The position numbers were made by a program, and so were the translations under genes. The notes beneath the pieces are model-generated. The model was not told where the DNA came from. It saw nothing but the letters and a program-made list of their open reading frames with translations, and made no database searches. From Pseudomonas moraviensis (lineage in GTDB: Bacteria > Pseudomonadota > Gammaproteobacteria > Pseudomonadales > Pseudomonadaceae): a stretch of DNA of 64,000 nucleotides. The stretch covers positions 1,426,001 through 1,490,000 of the forward strand of contig NZ_LT629788.1 in the NCBI RefSeq assembly GCF_900105805.1, written 5' to 3'. Below, piece by piece: positions 42,507-50,656 of the stretch. The first letter of the stretch is position 1, and each line of letters begins with the position of its first letter.

Positions 42507-45500
42507 ATGAACAAGAGGCTGGGCACGTTGGCGCGTGGGTTTTCCGCTCTCCAGCGCCATGGGGCACTCATCACTATTGCTGCCGGGATGTTGATCATTG
42601 TCGTGGCGCTGGGCTGGCTCTGGTGGCAGGGCCCGACCTGGACCTGGCGCGACGAGCAGCCGTTGGCGCCCTGGTCGCTGCGCCTGGCAATCAGCGTGGT
42701 ACTGGTGGCGCTGCCGCTGTTGGTGTGGACCGGGCTTGTGCACCGTCGCCAACGCCGGTTGCAGCGGGAGCGGGAGCAACAGGCACAACGGGTGCAGGAT
42801 CCTTGCCTGGTGTACCTGCAAGCCCAGGAACGCTCATTGGAAAACAGCCTGGCGCGGGTTCGGGACAACCATCAGGGCCGCAGCCTGCACCAGATCCCCT
42901 GGTACCTGGTACTGGGGGAGGAGAACGCCGGCAAGTCCAGCTTTATCAGCCGTTCCAGCCAGAGTTTCGCCCTCACCCGCACCGCGCGCAGTGGCGCAGC
43001 GCAAGTGGCCGCAGATCCTGATCTGGCGTTCGATATCGACTGGTGGATCGGCGATGAGGCGGTACTGATCGACCCGCCCGGCGAGTTCATCAGCCAGCCC
43101 GAGCGGCAACCGCCGCCCACGCCAGCTCCAGCTGCGCCCACTGAAGAAGCGGCGGCGGACACTGACGCGATCACCGAACCCGTGGTAGCTGCCCAAGTCG
43201 AACAACCCATCGGGCTGCCTGCCGGCGCCGAGAAACGCCTGTGGCACCATCTGATCGACTGGCTGGCGCGCAGCCGCAGCCGCCGTCCGCTCAACGGCGT
43301 GGTGCTGTTGGTGGACATGGTCAGCCTGTTCGAGCGTCTGCCCAACGAGCGCCGCAACCTGGCCTATCTGCTGCGTGCACGCCTGAACGAACTGGGCCAT
43401 GAGCTGGGCACGCGCCTGCCGCTGTACGTGGTGCTGAGCAAGTTCGATTTGCTCGACGGCTTTGAAGAGTTGTTCGCCAAGCTCCCTGCATCGGCACGGG
43501 AAGAGGTACAGGGATTTACCTTCAGTCTCGAGTCCGTCGAGGATTTTGATGCATGGCTGGGTGAATTGACGGTCGCCTATGACCGCTTCGTCGATGCGCT
43601 GAACATGAAGGTTATGCTGGCCATGGGTAACCCCGGGCCAGCCGATGTGCGTGAGCGGCTGTTCTGCCTGATGCGTCAGCTCAGCGGTTCACGGGAGATT
43701 TTGTTGCGCTTTCTCGGCGATGTATTGGGCAGTGATCGCTACACCACGCCGGCCCTGGTGCGTGGTGTGTACCTGTCGTCGGTGTACCAGCGCGGCATAG
43801 TGTCCAACCTGTTCGTCGAGGCTTCTGCGCGGGCCTACGGGTTCCCCGCGCCGGTCAGCTCGGCCAAGCCGCAGGGGCATTCGGTGGTGTATTTTGCCCA
43901 GCACCTGTTACAGCGGGTGGTCTACCCGGAGGCGGGGTTGGCCGGGGACAACTTCAAAGTGGCACGGCGCAAGCGCCGCCTGCTGCTCAGCGGTTCAGTA
44001 CTGGCCGGGATGTCCAGCGCGTTGCTGGTGGGCGGTTGGTGGTACTACTACGGCATCAACCGCGACAAGGCCGACCAAGTCCTGGCCCAGAGCCAGGCCT
44101 TCAGCACCAAGGCCAGCGACCTCCAGGCTGACCCGACCGGGCTGAACTTGCTGGTGCCGCTGGATGAAATTCGTGATGCGGTCACGGTGTATGGCGACTA
44201 TCGAGCCACCTGGCCGAAATTGGCCGACATGGGCTTGTACCAGGGGCAACTCATCGGGCCGATGGTCGATCAGGCCTACCTGAGTTTGTTGTCGCGGCGT
44301 TTCCTGCCGGCGATTGCCGAACGCGCCGTTGAGGTCATCCGCCGCGCCGAACCGGGAAGTGACGGACAACTTGCCGCCCTGCGCGTGTACCGCATGATTG
44401 AGGATCGCGACAATCGCCGTCCGGAGATCGTTGCACAATGGATGGTCCAGCAATGGCAACAGGCCTATCCGGGGCAGGGCCAACGCCAGGCGGCTTTGAT
44501 GCGTCATCTGACTTACGCGCTGACCTATGCCGATGTCGAGCTGCCCGAACACCGTGCACTGATCGCAGAAACCCAACAGCAACTGCGCAAACTTCCGATG
44601 GCGCAGCGGGTGTACATGGCCCTGCGCCAGCAGGCCCAGGAACGCCTGCATGGCGAACTGGATTTGCGCAATGAAATCGGCCCGGCCTTCGACGTGGTCT
44701 ACCGCCCCCTGAACGAACGCGACAGCGGCGCGGCACTGGACGAAAACCTGGCACTGCCGCCGCTGCTGACCGCACGGGGCTTTCGTGATTATTTCGAACC
44801 CAACAGCCAGAACGTCACCGAGCTGGCGTTGATTGATCAATGGGTACTGGGCGAGCGTCGCAGCCTGGATTATTCCGAGGCTGACCGCCGGGTGCTGACT
44901 GAGCGACTGCGGGCCTTGTACAGCGCCGACTATGTCGACTGCTGGCGCCGCGCGTTGAACCAGTTCGCTGTGACCGACTTCACCGATCTGGCCCAAACCC
45001 TGGAGGTGCTGGGGCAGGTCACCGGACCGGCCGCGCCGCTGCGCCGCCTGTTGGAAACCGTGCGTGACAACACCCTGATCTACCCGCCGGTCACGGGCAA
45101 GGAGGCGTTGCCCGTTGGCGATGAGACCGGGCGCACTCAGGCGCTGGGTATTCATCGCGCGTTCGCGGGCCTGTCCGGGCTGCTCAATGCCGAGCAGGAT
45201 AAGCCGTCCTACTATGAAGAAACCCTGCGGGCGATCAATGCCGTCTACGACTACGTCAAAGGTGTGCAGGACCAGCCGAGCCCCGGCAAGGCGGCGCTGG
45301 GGGTGGTGCTTACCCGGTTTTCCAGGTCCGATCCTGACCCGATTCGCAACCTGCAACGCATCGCTTCGGGTCTGCCCGAGCCCCTGAACCGACACGTCAA
45401 CCAATTGGCTTCGCAGAGCTCTCAGATGTTGACCATCACCGCCCTGCTCGAATTGGAAAAACGCTGGGACAGCGAAATCTACAGCTTCTATCGCGAGCGT

Positions 45501-46184
45501 CTGGCGGGTCGCTACCCGTTCAAATCCAGTGGCGAGGACGCCTCGCTGGAAGACTTCGAAGCCTTCTTCGGCCCACAGGGTCGACTGCAGCAATTCCACG
45601 ATCAGTACCTGAACGTGTTCCTCAAGGACAACCTCAACGCCCTGTATTCCGACAGCCTCGGCGGCTACCTTGTGCGCAGTGACGTGCTTGAACAACTGAA
45701 AAAAGCCGAGCGTATCCGCGATACCTTTTTCAACCATCGCGGCCACTTGGCCGTACAACTCACTATCGAACCCCTGGCCCTGAGCGCCACCCGCCTGAGC
45801 AGCATGCTCAGCGTCGACGGCCAGTTGATCCCCTACCAGCACGGCGCGCCGCAACGCACCGGACTGGTCTGGCCCAACAGCCTGGGCAACAGCAATGGCA
45901 GCCAACTGACCCTGGTGCACAGCACCGGCAACACCGCCAGCCTGAGCTATCGCGGGCGTTGGTCGTTGTTCCGGTTGCTCAGTCGCGGGCACCTTAATGG
46001 CCGAACCGACACCAGCGTGGACCTGACTTTTTCAGTCGCCGATGGGTTGATGCGTTATCGGATTGGCGCGCAGAAGGCCAACAACCCGATTACCCAGCGC
46101 AGTTTTGAAGGGTTTGTGTTGCCCAGGACGTTGTTGGAAGAGCGCCGTGCGCATCGAACCACGAACGGTGTTGCGCAACGCTGA
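42507..46184 (+). CDS. tssM: TssM (IcmF family), second copy
   Basis: 1225 residues. Two N-terminal helices, Walker A GEENAGKS at about 137-144, DPPGE, a third helix before residue 520 (LLLSGSVLAGMSSALLVGGWWYYYG) and the periplasmic domain. It differs from copy 1 by an insertion after the DPPGE loop, rich in Pro/Ala/Glu (QPPPTPAPAAPTEEAAADTD). The last 377 bp are identical to copy 1. The rest diverges, so one 3' end was overwritten by the other. Together with tssL2 and tssF2 it could form a second membrane complex. Confidence 0.95.
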   Translation: MNKRLGTLARGFSALQRHGALITIAAGMLIIVVALGWLWWQGPTWTWRDEQPLAPWSLRLAISVVLVALPLLVWTGLVHRRQRRLQREREQQAQRVQDPCLVYLQAQERSLENSLARVRDNHQGRSLHQIPWYLVLGEENAGKSSFISRSSQSFALTRTARSGAAQVAADPDLAFDIDWWIGDEAVLIDPPGEFISQPERQPPPTPAPAAPTEEAAADTDAITEPVVAAQVEQPIGLPAGAEKRLWHHLIDWLARSRSRRPLNGVVLLVDMVSLFERLPNERRNLAYLLRARLNELGHELGTRLPLYVVLSKFDLLDGFEELFAKLPASAREEVQGFTFSLESVEDFDAWLGELTVAYDRFVDALNMKVMLAMGNPGPADVRERLFCLMRQLSGSREILLRFLGDVLGSDRYTTPALVRGVYLSSVYQRGIVSNLFVEASARAYGFPAPVSSAKPQGHSVVYFAQHLLQRVVYPEAGLAGDNFKVARRKRRLLLSGSVLAGMSSALLVGGWWYYYGINRDKADQVLAQSQAFSTKASDLQADPTGLNLLVPLDEIRDAVTVYGDYRATWPKLADMGLYQGQLIGPMVDQAYLSLLSRRFLPAIAERAVEVIRRAEPGSDGQLAALRVYRMIEDRDNRRPEIVAQWMVQQWQQAYPGQGQRQAALMRHLTYALTYADVELPEHRALIAETQQQLRKLPMAQRVYMALRQQAQERLHGELDLRNEIGPAFDVVYRPLNERDSGAALDENLALPPLLTARGFRDYFEPNSQNVTELALIDQWVLGERRSLDYSEADRRVLTERLRALYSADYVDCWRRALNQFAVTDFTDLAQTLEVLGQVTGPAAPLRRLLETVRDNTLIYPPVTGKEALPVGDETGRTQALGIHRAFAGLSGLLNAEQDKPSYYEETLRAINAVYDYVKGVQDQPSPGKAALGVVLTRFSRSDPDPIRNLQRIASGLPEPLNRHVNQLASQSSQMLTITALLELEKRWDSEIYSFYRERLAGRYPFKSSGEDASLEDFEAFFGPQGRLQQFHDQYLNVFLKDNLNALYSDSLGGYLVRSDVLEQLKKAERIRDTFFNHRGHLAVQLTIEPLALSATRLSSMLSVDGQLIPYQHGAPQRTGLVWPNSLGNSNGSQLTLVHSTGNTASLSYRGRWSLFRLLSRGHLNGRTDTSVDLTFSVADGLMRYRIGAQKANNPITQRSFEGFVLPRTLLEERRAHRTTNGVAQR
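45765..46141 (+). repeat. 377-bp direct repeat, copy B (3' end of second tssM)
   Basis: Same sequence and orientation as 30144-30520. Recombination between the copies would delete 15.6 kb (Rhs relic, PAAR, immunity, rhs, vgrG2, tssL2, tssF2 and most of tssM2) and leave one intact hybrid tssM. Confidence 0.9.
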
Positions 46185-46255
46185 GGCACGAAGTCGATCC
46201 GCAAAATCGGCGGGTGGCGAGATCAATTCACCATGAATGCAACAGGACGCTTGGC

Positions 46256-47617
46256 ATGACAATCAGGCTACAACTACTGACCGAAGACCCTAAAGAAATC
46301 GAGTTGATCCAGCGTTACTGGGCGATGGATGAATCCGGGCAGTTTCTTGAAAAAGTGAATGTACTGAATGAGGTGCTGCAACTGCCTCAGGGCGTCACGA
46401 TGGCGGCCTTCATACGTGAGCGTTGCAGAGCGTTCGATGAAAATCAGGCGTGTCCTGAATGCGACGAACGGGTCGAAATCCGCAACCGCTCCCAGGTCTG
46501 GAAGAGTGCATTACGCTCGACCACGCTCTGCACTCGTTGTCAGGATGAGCGGGATACCTTGGCGAGGGAGGCTGAGAAAGCGAAAGCGGCACAGTTGGAG
46601 GCGCGTCTTGCCGAATATCATCGCCAACAAGCCTGTCAGGTTGTGGATTATTCTGCGATCACGGACGCGCAGGCGCTGTTACTGCTAGCACTGGACAATG
46701 CGGTCACGCCAAGGCTGACCCAGGCCGGTTTTACGCTGGCTGATTGTCGAGGACTGGCACCTTGGTATCTCGACGACTTTCTCAAGATTCTGAAGGACGC
46801 GGGCGTCCTTCTCGAGGACCCCTCGAAGGCAAAGCCAGGAACGTATTACTGGAAAGGGGACGACGTGTGGGTAGTGAGCGATCAGGTGGCGTACGTGCTG
46901 ATGCCCGGCGCCACTGCTGTGGACGGCGGCGAAGTTATCCGAGTTCTGTCGGAACGGACCTATACGGATGTCGACGGCATTTTCAATCTGTGGCTGGAAT
47001 ACGCCATTGCCGATGTCATGAGATATTTTGGCGACCACTGCAAACGGTACGGCCATGAACTCGCCGAGCAAGAGTGGGACGAGATAAAAAGCACCCTGCG
47101 CTCAGCCCTGCACACCTACAGCGTTACTCAACTCTGGTTTGTTGCGTGGAAAGTCGTCAAAGACGCTGCCAGTCTGGCCAGCCACCAATATTACAATCGG
47201 GTAAAAGCCGCAGCGACGATTCCCGGAAAGATAAGGCGGTACTTGGAGAAGGCCAAACGGGAGTCGCTCGAGCTCAGATCCTGGAACCGACCGGAACATC
47301 AACCGGCAGGTACATTGGGTATGTTGTTTGAAGAGTTGTTCGGCATTGACGAATACACCAGCGGCTTCACAGCGAGCAGACGAATTACCCATGTCACTGG
47401 GCAGGAGTGCGCAACCGGTGTCGACGCCGAACTGTGCGCGCCCATACGTGAGTTGATGGTCAATGCGTTGGCGCTGGATGCGGGGACCTCAGTGATGCTC
47501 AGGTTCGCAGAATTGATTCGTGCCGGGTATGACGTTGGTTTTGCTATAGCGGAAATCGGCGGCTTTCTGCAGCGAGAGCATCCGGGCGACCATTGCACGT
47601 CACTCTCGGAACGATAG
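46256..47617 (+). CDS. Protein of unknown function with zinc-ribbon-like CxxC pairs
   Basis: 453 residues from MTIRLQLLTEDPKEIE; an upstream in-frame start is not preferred because AGGA precedes this ATG. Two CxxC motifs (C66-C69 in ACPECDER, C92-C95 in LCTRCQDE) are spaced like a zinc ribbon. The rest is helical, with an acidic coiled segment (EAEKAKAAQLEARLAEYHRQQ). I do not recognise the family. It lies just downstream of the second tssM in the same direction and could be an accessory gene of the region, an effector, or an unrelated flanking gene. Confidence 0.7.
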   Translation: MTIRLQLLTEDPKEIELIQRYWAMDESGQFLEKVNVLNEVLQLPQGVTMAAFIRERCRAFDENQACPECDERVEIRNRSQVWKSALRSTTLCTRCQDERDTLAREAEKAKAAQLEARLAEYHRQQACQVVDYSAITDAQALLLLALDNAVTPRLTQAGFTLADCRGLAPWYLDDFLKILKDAGVLLEDPSKAKPGTYYWKGDDVWVVSDQVAYVLMPGATAVDGGEVIRVLSERTYTDVDGIFNLWLEYAIADVMRYFGDHCKRYGHELAEQEWDEIKSTLRSALHTYSVTQLWFVAWKVVKDAASLASHQYYNRVKAAATIPGKIRRYLEKAKRESLELRSWNRPEHQPAGTLGMLFEELFGIDEYTSGFTASRRITHVTGQECATGVDAELCAPIRELMVNALALDAGTSVMLRFAELIRAGYDVGFAIAEIGGFLQREHPGDHCTSLSER

Positions 47618-47767
47618 ACGGCATTGCGATCGGCGCCTTGCATACCCGCGTAATGGTCCTTCAACCCTAGCCATGATTGACTCTTGCGCAGAACCGGCCA
47701 ACTATCGCTCGCATAACAACGACCGATGGACCCGACCTTGATTGAACGACGTCAATTCAGCGGTGGC

Positions 47768-48955
47768 ATGAAGGGCAAGAACCTTCGCTATCTGAATGAG
47801 CAGAACACCGATACCACCGGCGTGACCCGCACCGGTTTCCTGTTGCTCGAACACTTTTCCCTTCCGGCCTTTACCCAGGCGCTGGACACGGTAGTTACCA
47901 CCAACCTGTTGCGCCCGGGGCTTTTCTCGTCGCGCACTTTCGGCCTTGGCGATGGCGAGGTGATCAGCGATCTGGGCCTGGTCATCCGCCCCGATGCGCG
48001 CCTGGATTCTGCTGCGCTTCACGAGCTGGATCTGCTGGTGATATGCGGTGGCTACCGCACCGAACTGCGCGCTAGCGACGAATTCATCGGTTTACTCAAG
48101 GCCGCAGCGGAGCGGGGCGTGAGCCTGGCCGGATTGTGGAATGGCTCGTGGTTTCTCGGCCGCGCCGGTTTGCTCGACGGCTATCGCTGCGCGATTCACC
48201 CGGAACATCGCCCGGCACTCACTGAGATCGCCAAGAACACCCATGTCAGCAGCGAGCCTTACGTGATCGATCGTGATCGGCTCACCGCGTCGAGCCCGTC
48301 CGGGGCCTTCCATATGGCGCTGGACTGGATCAAGGGCTTGCACGGCAAGGCGTTGGTCGAAGGCATTGAAGATATCCTCGCCTTCGAAGAGTCGCGCTAC
48401 CGGCGCATCAAACCCGATGAAAACATCTGCGTCAGCGCGCCGCTGCGTGAAGTGATCAAGCTGATGGACGCCAACCTCGAAGAACCGTTGGAACTGGAAC
48501 AGCTGGCCGTATACGCCGGCCGCTCACGGCGTCAGTTGGAGCGCTTGTTCAAGGAACAACTGGGCACCACGCCGCAACGCTATTACCTGGAACTGCGCAT
48601 CACCGAAGCACGACGCCTGCTGCAACACACCGAACTGTCGCAGGTGGAAGTGCTGGTGGCTTGCGGTTTTGTCTCACCGAGCCATTTCAGCAAGTGCTAC
48701 AGCTCGTACTTGGTTATCGGCCTTCGAAGGAGAAGCGGCTGGTTAAATAGATCGACCGGTGCAATCCCCAAAAACCCTCACCCCAGCCCTCTCCCAGAGG
48801 GAGAGGGAGCCGAGGTATCTTGCGCTGTACATCGACCTGAAAGATGGATGTCGATTATGGATTCAATACAGCGCTCTCAGGTCGGCGTAAATCTTGAGCA
48901 TCCCCCAATCAGTTCCCTCTCCCTCCGGGAGAGGGCTAGCGTGAGGGGCTTTTGA
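47768..48955 (+). CDS. GlxA family regulator (DJ-1/PfpI plus AraC HTH), C-terminus frameshifted
   Basis: 395 residues as read from the ATG of MKGKNLRYLNEQN (47726 is an alternative). N-terminal amidotransferase-like domain (LVICGGYRTELRAS, SLAGLWNGSWFLGRAG, lacking a nucleophile Cys) and C-terminal AraC HTH (LELEQLAVYAGRSRRQLERLFKEQLGTTPQRYYLELRITEARRLLQ). The second HTH ends FSKCYSSY, then reads LVIGLRRR instead of the expected FGYRPSKEKRLVK followed by TAG at 48748-48750: one base is missing near 48711, so translation runs on 68 residues into the downstream repeat. Probably still DNA-binding, or impaired. Confidence 0.85.
   Translation: MKGKNLRYLNEQNTDTTGVTRTGFLLLEHFSLPAFTQALDTVVTTNLLRPGLFSSRTFGLGDGEVISDLGLVIRPDARLDSAALHELDLLVICGGYRTELRASDEFIGLLKAAAERGVSLAGLWNGSWFLGRAGLLDGYRCAIHPEHRPALTEIAKNTHVSSEPYVIDRDRLTASSPSGAFHMALDWIKGLHGKALVEGIEDILAFEESRYRRIKPDENICVSAPLREVIKLMDANLEEPLELEQLAVYAGRSRRQLERLFKEQLGTTPQRYYLELRITEARRLLQHTELSQVEVLVACGFVSPSHFSKCYSSYLVIGLRRRSGWLNRSTGAIPKNPHPSPLPEGEGAEVSCAVHRPERWMSIMDSIQRSQVGVNLEHPPISSLSLRERASVRGF
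48778..48816. repeat. Palindromic intergenic repeat, CTCTCCC type
   Basis: CTCACCCCAGCCCTCTCCC followed by AGAGGGAGAGGG: a hairpin with the same core as the ends of the 152-bp units that follow. Elements of this type are widespread in Pseudomonas intergenic regions. Confidence 0.6.
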
Positions 48956-49120
48956 GGGCGGGGCTGTCATCTTGCGCTGTACATCGTCCTGAAAGATGGA
49001 TGTCGATTATGGATTCAATACAGCGCTTTCAGGTCGGCGTAAATCTTGAGCATCCCCCAATCAGTTCCCTCTCCCTCCGGGAGAGGGCTAGGGTGAGGGG
49101 CTTTTGAGGTCGGGTCTGTC
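48817..49120. repeat. 152-bp tandem repeat, two copies
   Basis: Units 48817-48968 and 48969-49120 match at nearly every position (for example CATCGACC/CATCGTCC, GCTCTCAGG/GCTTTCAGG). Each contains TTGCGCTGTACATCG, GATTCAATACAGCGC and a CCCTCTCCCTCCGGGAGAGGG palindrome near its end. No gene is supported here; the tail of the frameshifted regulator gene reads into the first unit. Confidence 0.9.
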
Positions 49121-50153
49121 AGAGACGATCCGCATCCATCACAGCCTGCGCAAACGCCTTCGGCGCCTCTTGCGGCAAATTATGCCCAACCCCACCCTCG
49201 ATCAGCCGGAATTGATATTTCCCGGTAAAGCGCTTGGCATAATCCTCCGGTGCCGGGTGCGGTGCGCCGTTGGCATCGCCCTCTAAAGTAATCGTCGGAA
49301 CGCTGATCGACGGTGCAGTCGCAAGTTTCTGTTCCTGCGCGGCATATTTCTCTTCGCCCTGTACCAGGCCCAGACGCCAGCGGTAGTTGAACGCAGTGAT
49401 CTCGACGTGATCGGGATTCTGCAACGCCTTGGCACTGCGATCAAAAGTCGCGTCATCAAACTTCCACTGCGGTGAGGCGAGTTGCCAGATCAGTTTGGCG
49501 AAGTCGTGGGTGTTCTTGGCATAGCCGGCGCGGCCGCGCTCGGTGGCGAAGTAGAACTGGTACCACCACTGCAATTCGGCTTTGGGCGGCAATGGATTCT
49601 GGCCGGCGGCCTGGTTGCCGATCAGATAGCCGCTGACCGCCACCAGTGCCTTTACGCGCTCAGGCCACAATGCCGCGACGATGTCCGCCGAGCGCGCGCC
49701 CCAGTCATAACCACCCAGCACCGCCTGTTTGATTTTCAACGCGTCCATGAAGTCGATCACGTCACTGGCCAGCGCCGCCGGTTGCCCATTGCGCAGGGTG
49801 TCTTTGGACAGGAACTGCGTATCGCCATAACCCCTTGCGTACGGCATCAGCACGCGATAACCCTTGGCCGCGAGCAGGGGCGCGACTTCGTCATAGCTGT
49901 GAATGTCGTAAGGCCAACCGTGCAGCAGAATCACCACCGGACCATCGGCAGGACCAGTTTCGGCGTAGGCCACGTCGAGTACGCCAGCCTTGATGTGCTT
50001 CAGCGCGCCGAAAGGCGAGGGCGCTGAATAGCTGACGGCGGCGGGTTCTGTGGTTTGCGCCTGAGCGCCGCCGACGGCGCCGAACATTGACAGCGCCAGG
50101 ACTGACAAGCCGAGCGCGTGGGTGATTTTAGAGGTGTGCAGAGTCTGTTTCAT
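49119..50153 (-). CDS. Alpha/beta hydrolase with signal peptide (epoxide hydrolase-like)
   Basis: 344 residues from MKQTLHTSK with an AAGGAG SD. Signal peptide LGLSVLALSMFGAVGGAQA. The hydrolase fold is shown by the oxyanion segment VVILLHGWPYDIHSYDEVAP, the nucleophile elbow GGYDWGARSA (Asp nucleophile, as in epoxide hydrolases and haloalkane dehalogenases), and a late GVGHNLPQEAP (catalytic His). A periplasmic epoxide hydrolase-like enzyme of unknown substrate. Its last base overlaps the tandem-repeat end; no partner genes. Confidence 0.85.
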   Translation of the reverse strand: MKQTLHTSKITHALGLSVLALSMFGAVGGAQAQTTEPAAVSYSAPSPFGALKHIKAGVLDVAYAETGPADGPVVILLHGWPYDIHSYDEVAPLLAAKGYRVLMPYARGYGDTQFLSKDTLRNGQPAALASDVIDFMDALKIKQAVLGGYDWGARSADIVAALWPERVKALVAVSGYLIGNQAAGQNPLPPKAELQWWYQFYFATERGRAGYAKNTHDFAKLIWQLASPQWKFDDATFDRSAKALQNPDHVEITAFNYRWRLGLVQGEEKYAAQEQKLATAPSISVPTITLEGDANGAPHPAPEDYAKRFTGKYQFRLIEGGVGHNLPQEAPKAFAQAVMDADRL

Positions 50154-50460
50154 GCTGACGTCTCCTTTGCGAGCCTGTGGCCAAGGGGCTGGATGAACCC
50201 TTGAAACCTTGGGTGCATTGGAGCGTGTCGAGGTATCCGCTCTGTGTCGGCATAGGAGGTTTTTGCAAGGGCGTGTATGGCAGCGGGACGCGTACACACT
50301 GTGATACACGGCAACGAAACCGAGTGTTTTCGCGGGAAAATAATAAGTGGCTGTTTTAAAACAAAAAATATTTCGTCTCGGGCTTCCCAAACGAAACGAA
50401 TGTTGATAAATTGCGCCCCGTTCTCACAGTGATCCTCACGGAGCCGCTGACCAGAGCTAC
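50154..50460. other. Intergenic region upstream of the hydrolase and tRNA
   Basis: 307 bp, AT-rich in the middle (tttgcgggaaaataataag). It contains the hydrolase 5' region and the promoter of tRNA-Gln; no further gene was seen and no promoter could be fixed. Confidence 0.4.
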
Positions 50461-50535
50461 AGGGGCGTCGCCAAGCGGTAAGGCAGCAGGTTTTGATCCT
50501 GCCATGCGTTGGTTCGAATCCAGCCGCCCCTGCCA
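50461..50535 (+). tRNA. tRNA-Gln (anticodon TTG)
   Basis: 75 nt with encoded CCA. Acceptor stem AGGGGCG pairs with CGCCCCT; anticodon stem GCAGG/CCTGC with loop TTTTGAT gives anticodon TTG; T-arm contains GGTTCGAATCC. It reads glutamine CAA/CAG. No integrase or attachment repeat is adjacent. Confidence 0.97.
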
Positions 50536-50541
50536 TCTACG

Positions 50542-50578
50542 AAAAAACGCCAACTTCGCAAGAAGTTGGCGTTTTTTT
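50542..50578 (+). terminator. Rho-independent terminator of the tRNA-Gln transcript
   Basis: Stem ACGCCAACTTC/GAAGTTGGCGT with a GCAA loop, preceded by an A-run and followed by seven T. It lies 7 bases after the CCA end and also faces the 3' end of rlhA. Confidence 0.92.
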
Positions 50579-50656
50579 ATGCCTGCGATTTGCTGCGCTA
50601 GAGCCAGTCAGCCAAGCAGGCGTACGCGATGCCGAAGCACCGCGCACGCCGCCCAC

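Noticed and set aside
43995..45992. 665-residue minus strand frame opposite the second tssM
   Set aside because: Shadow of TssM; no start context and no family.
46185..46255. Short reading frame joining tssM2 to the zinc-ribbon gene (start at 46214)
   Set aside because: The later ATG at 46256 has the better SD and a sensible N-terminus.
48778..49120. Possible CRISPR array because of the regular repeats
   Set aside because: Only two long units (152 bp) without short spacers or cas genes.
50461..50535. tRNA-Gln as an attachment site for a genomic island
   Set aside because: No integrase gene and no repeated 3' tRNA fragment was seen near it.
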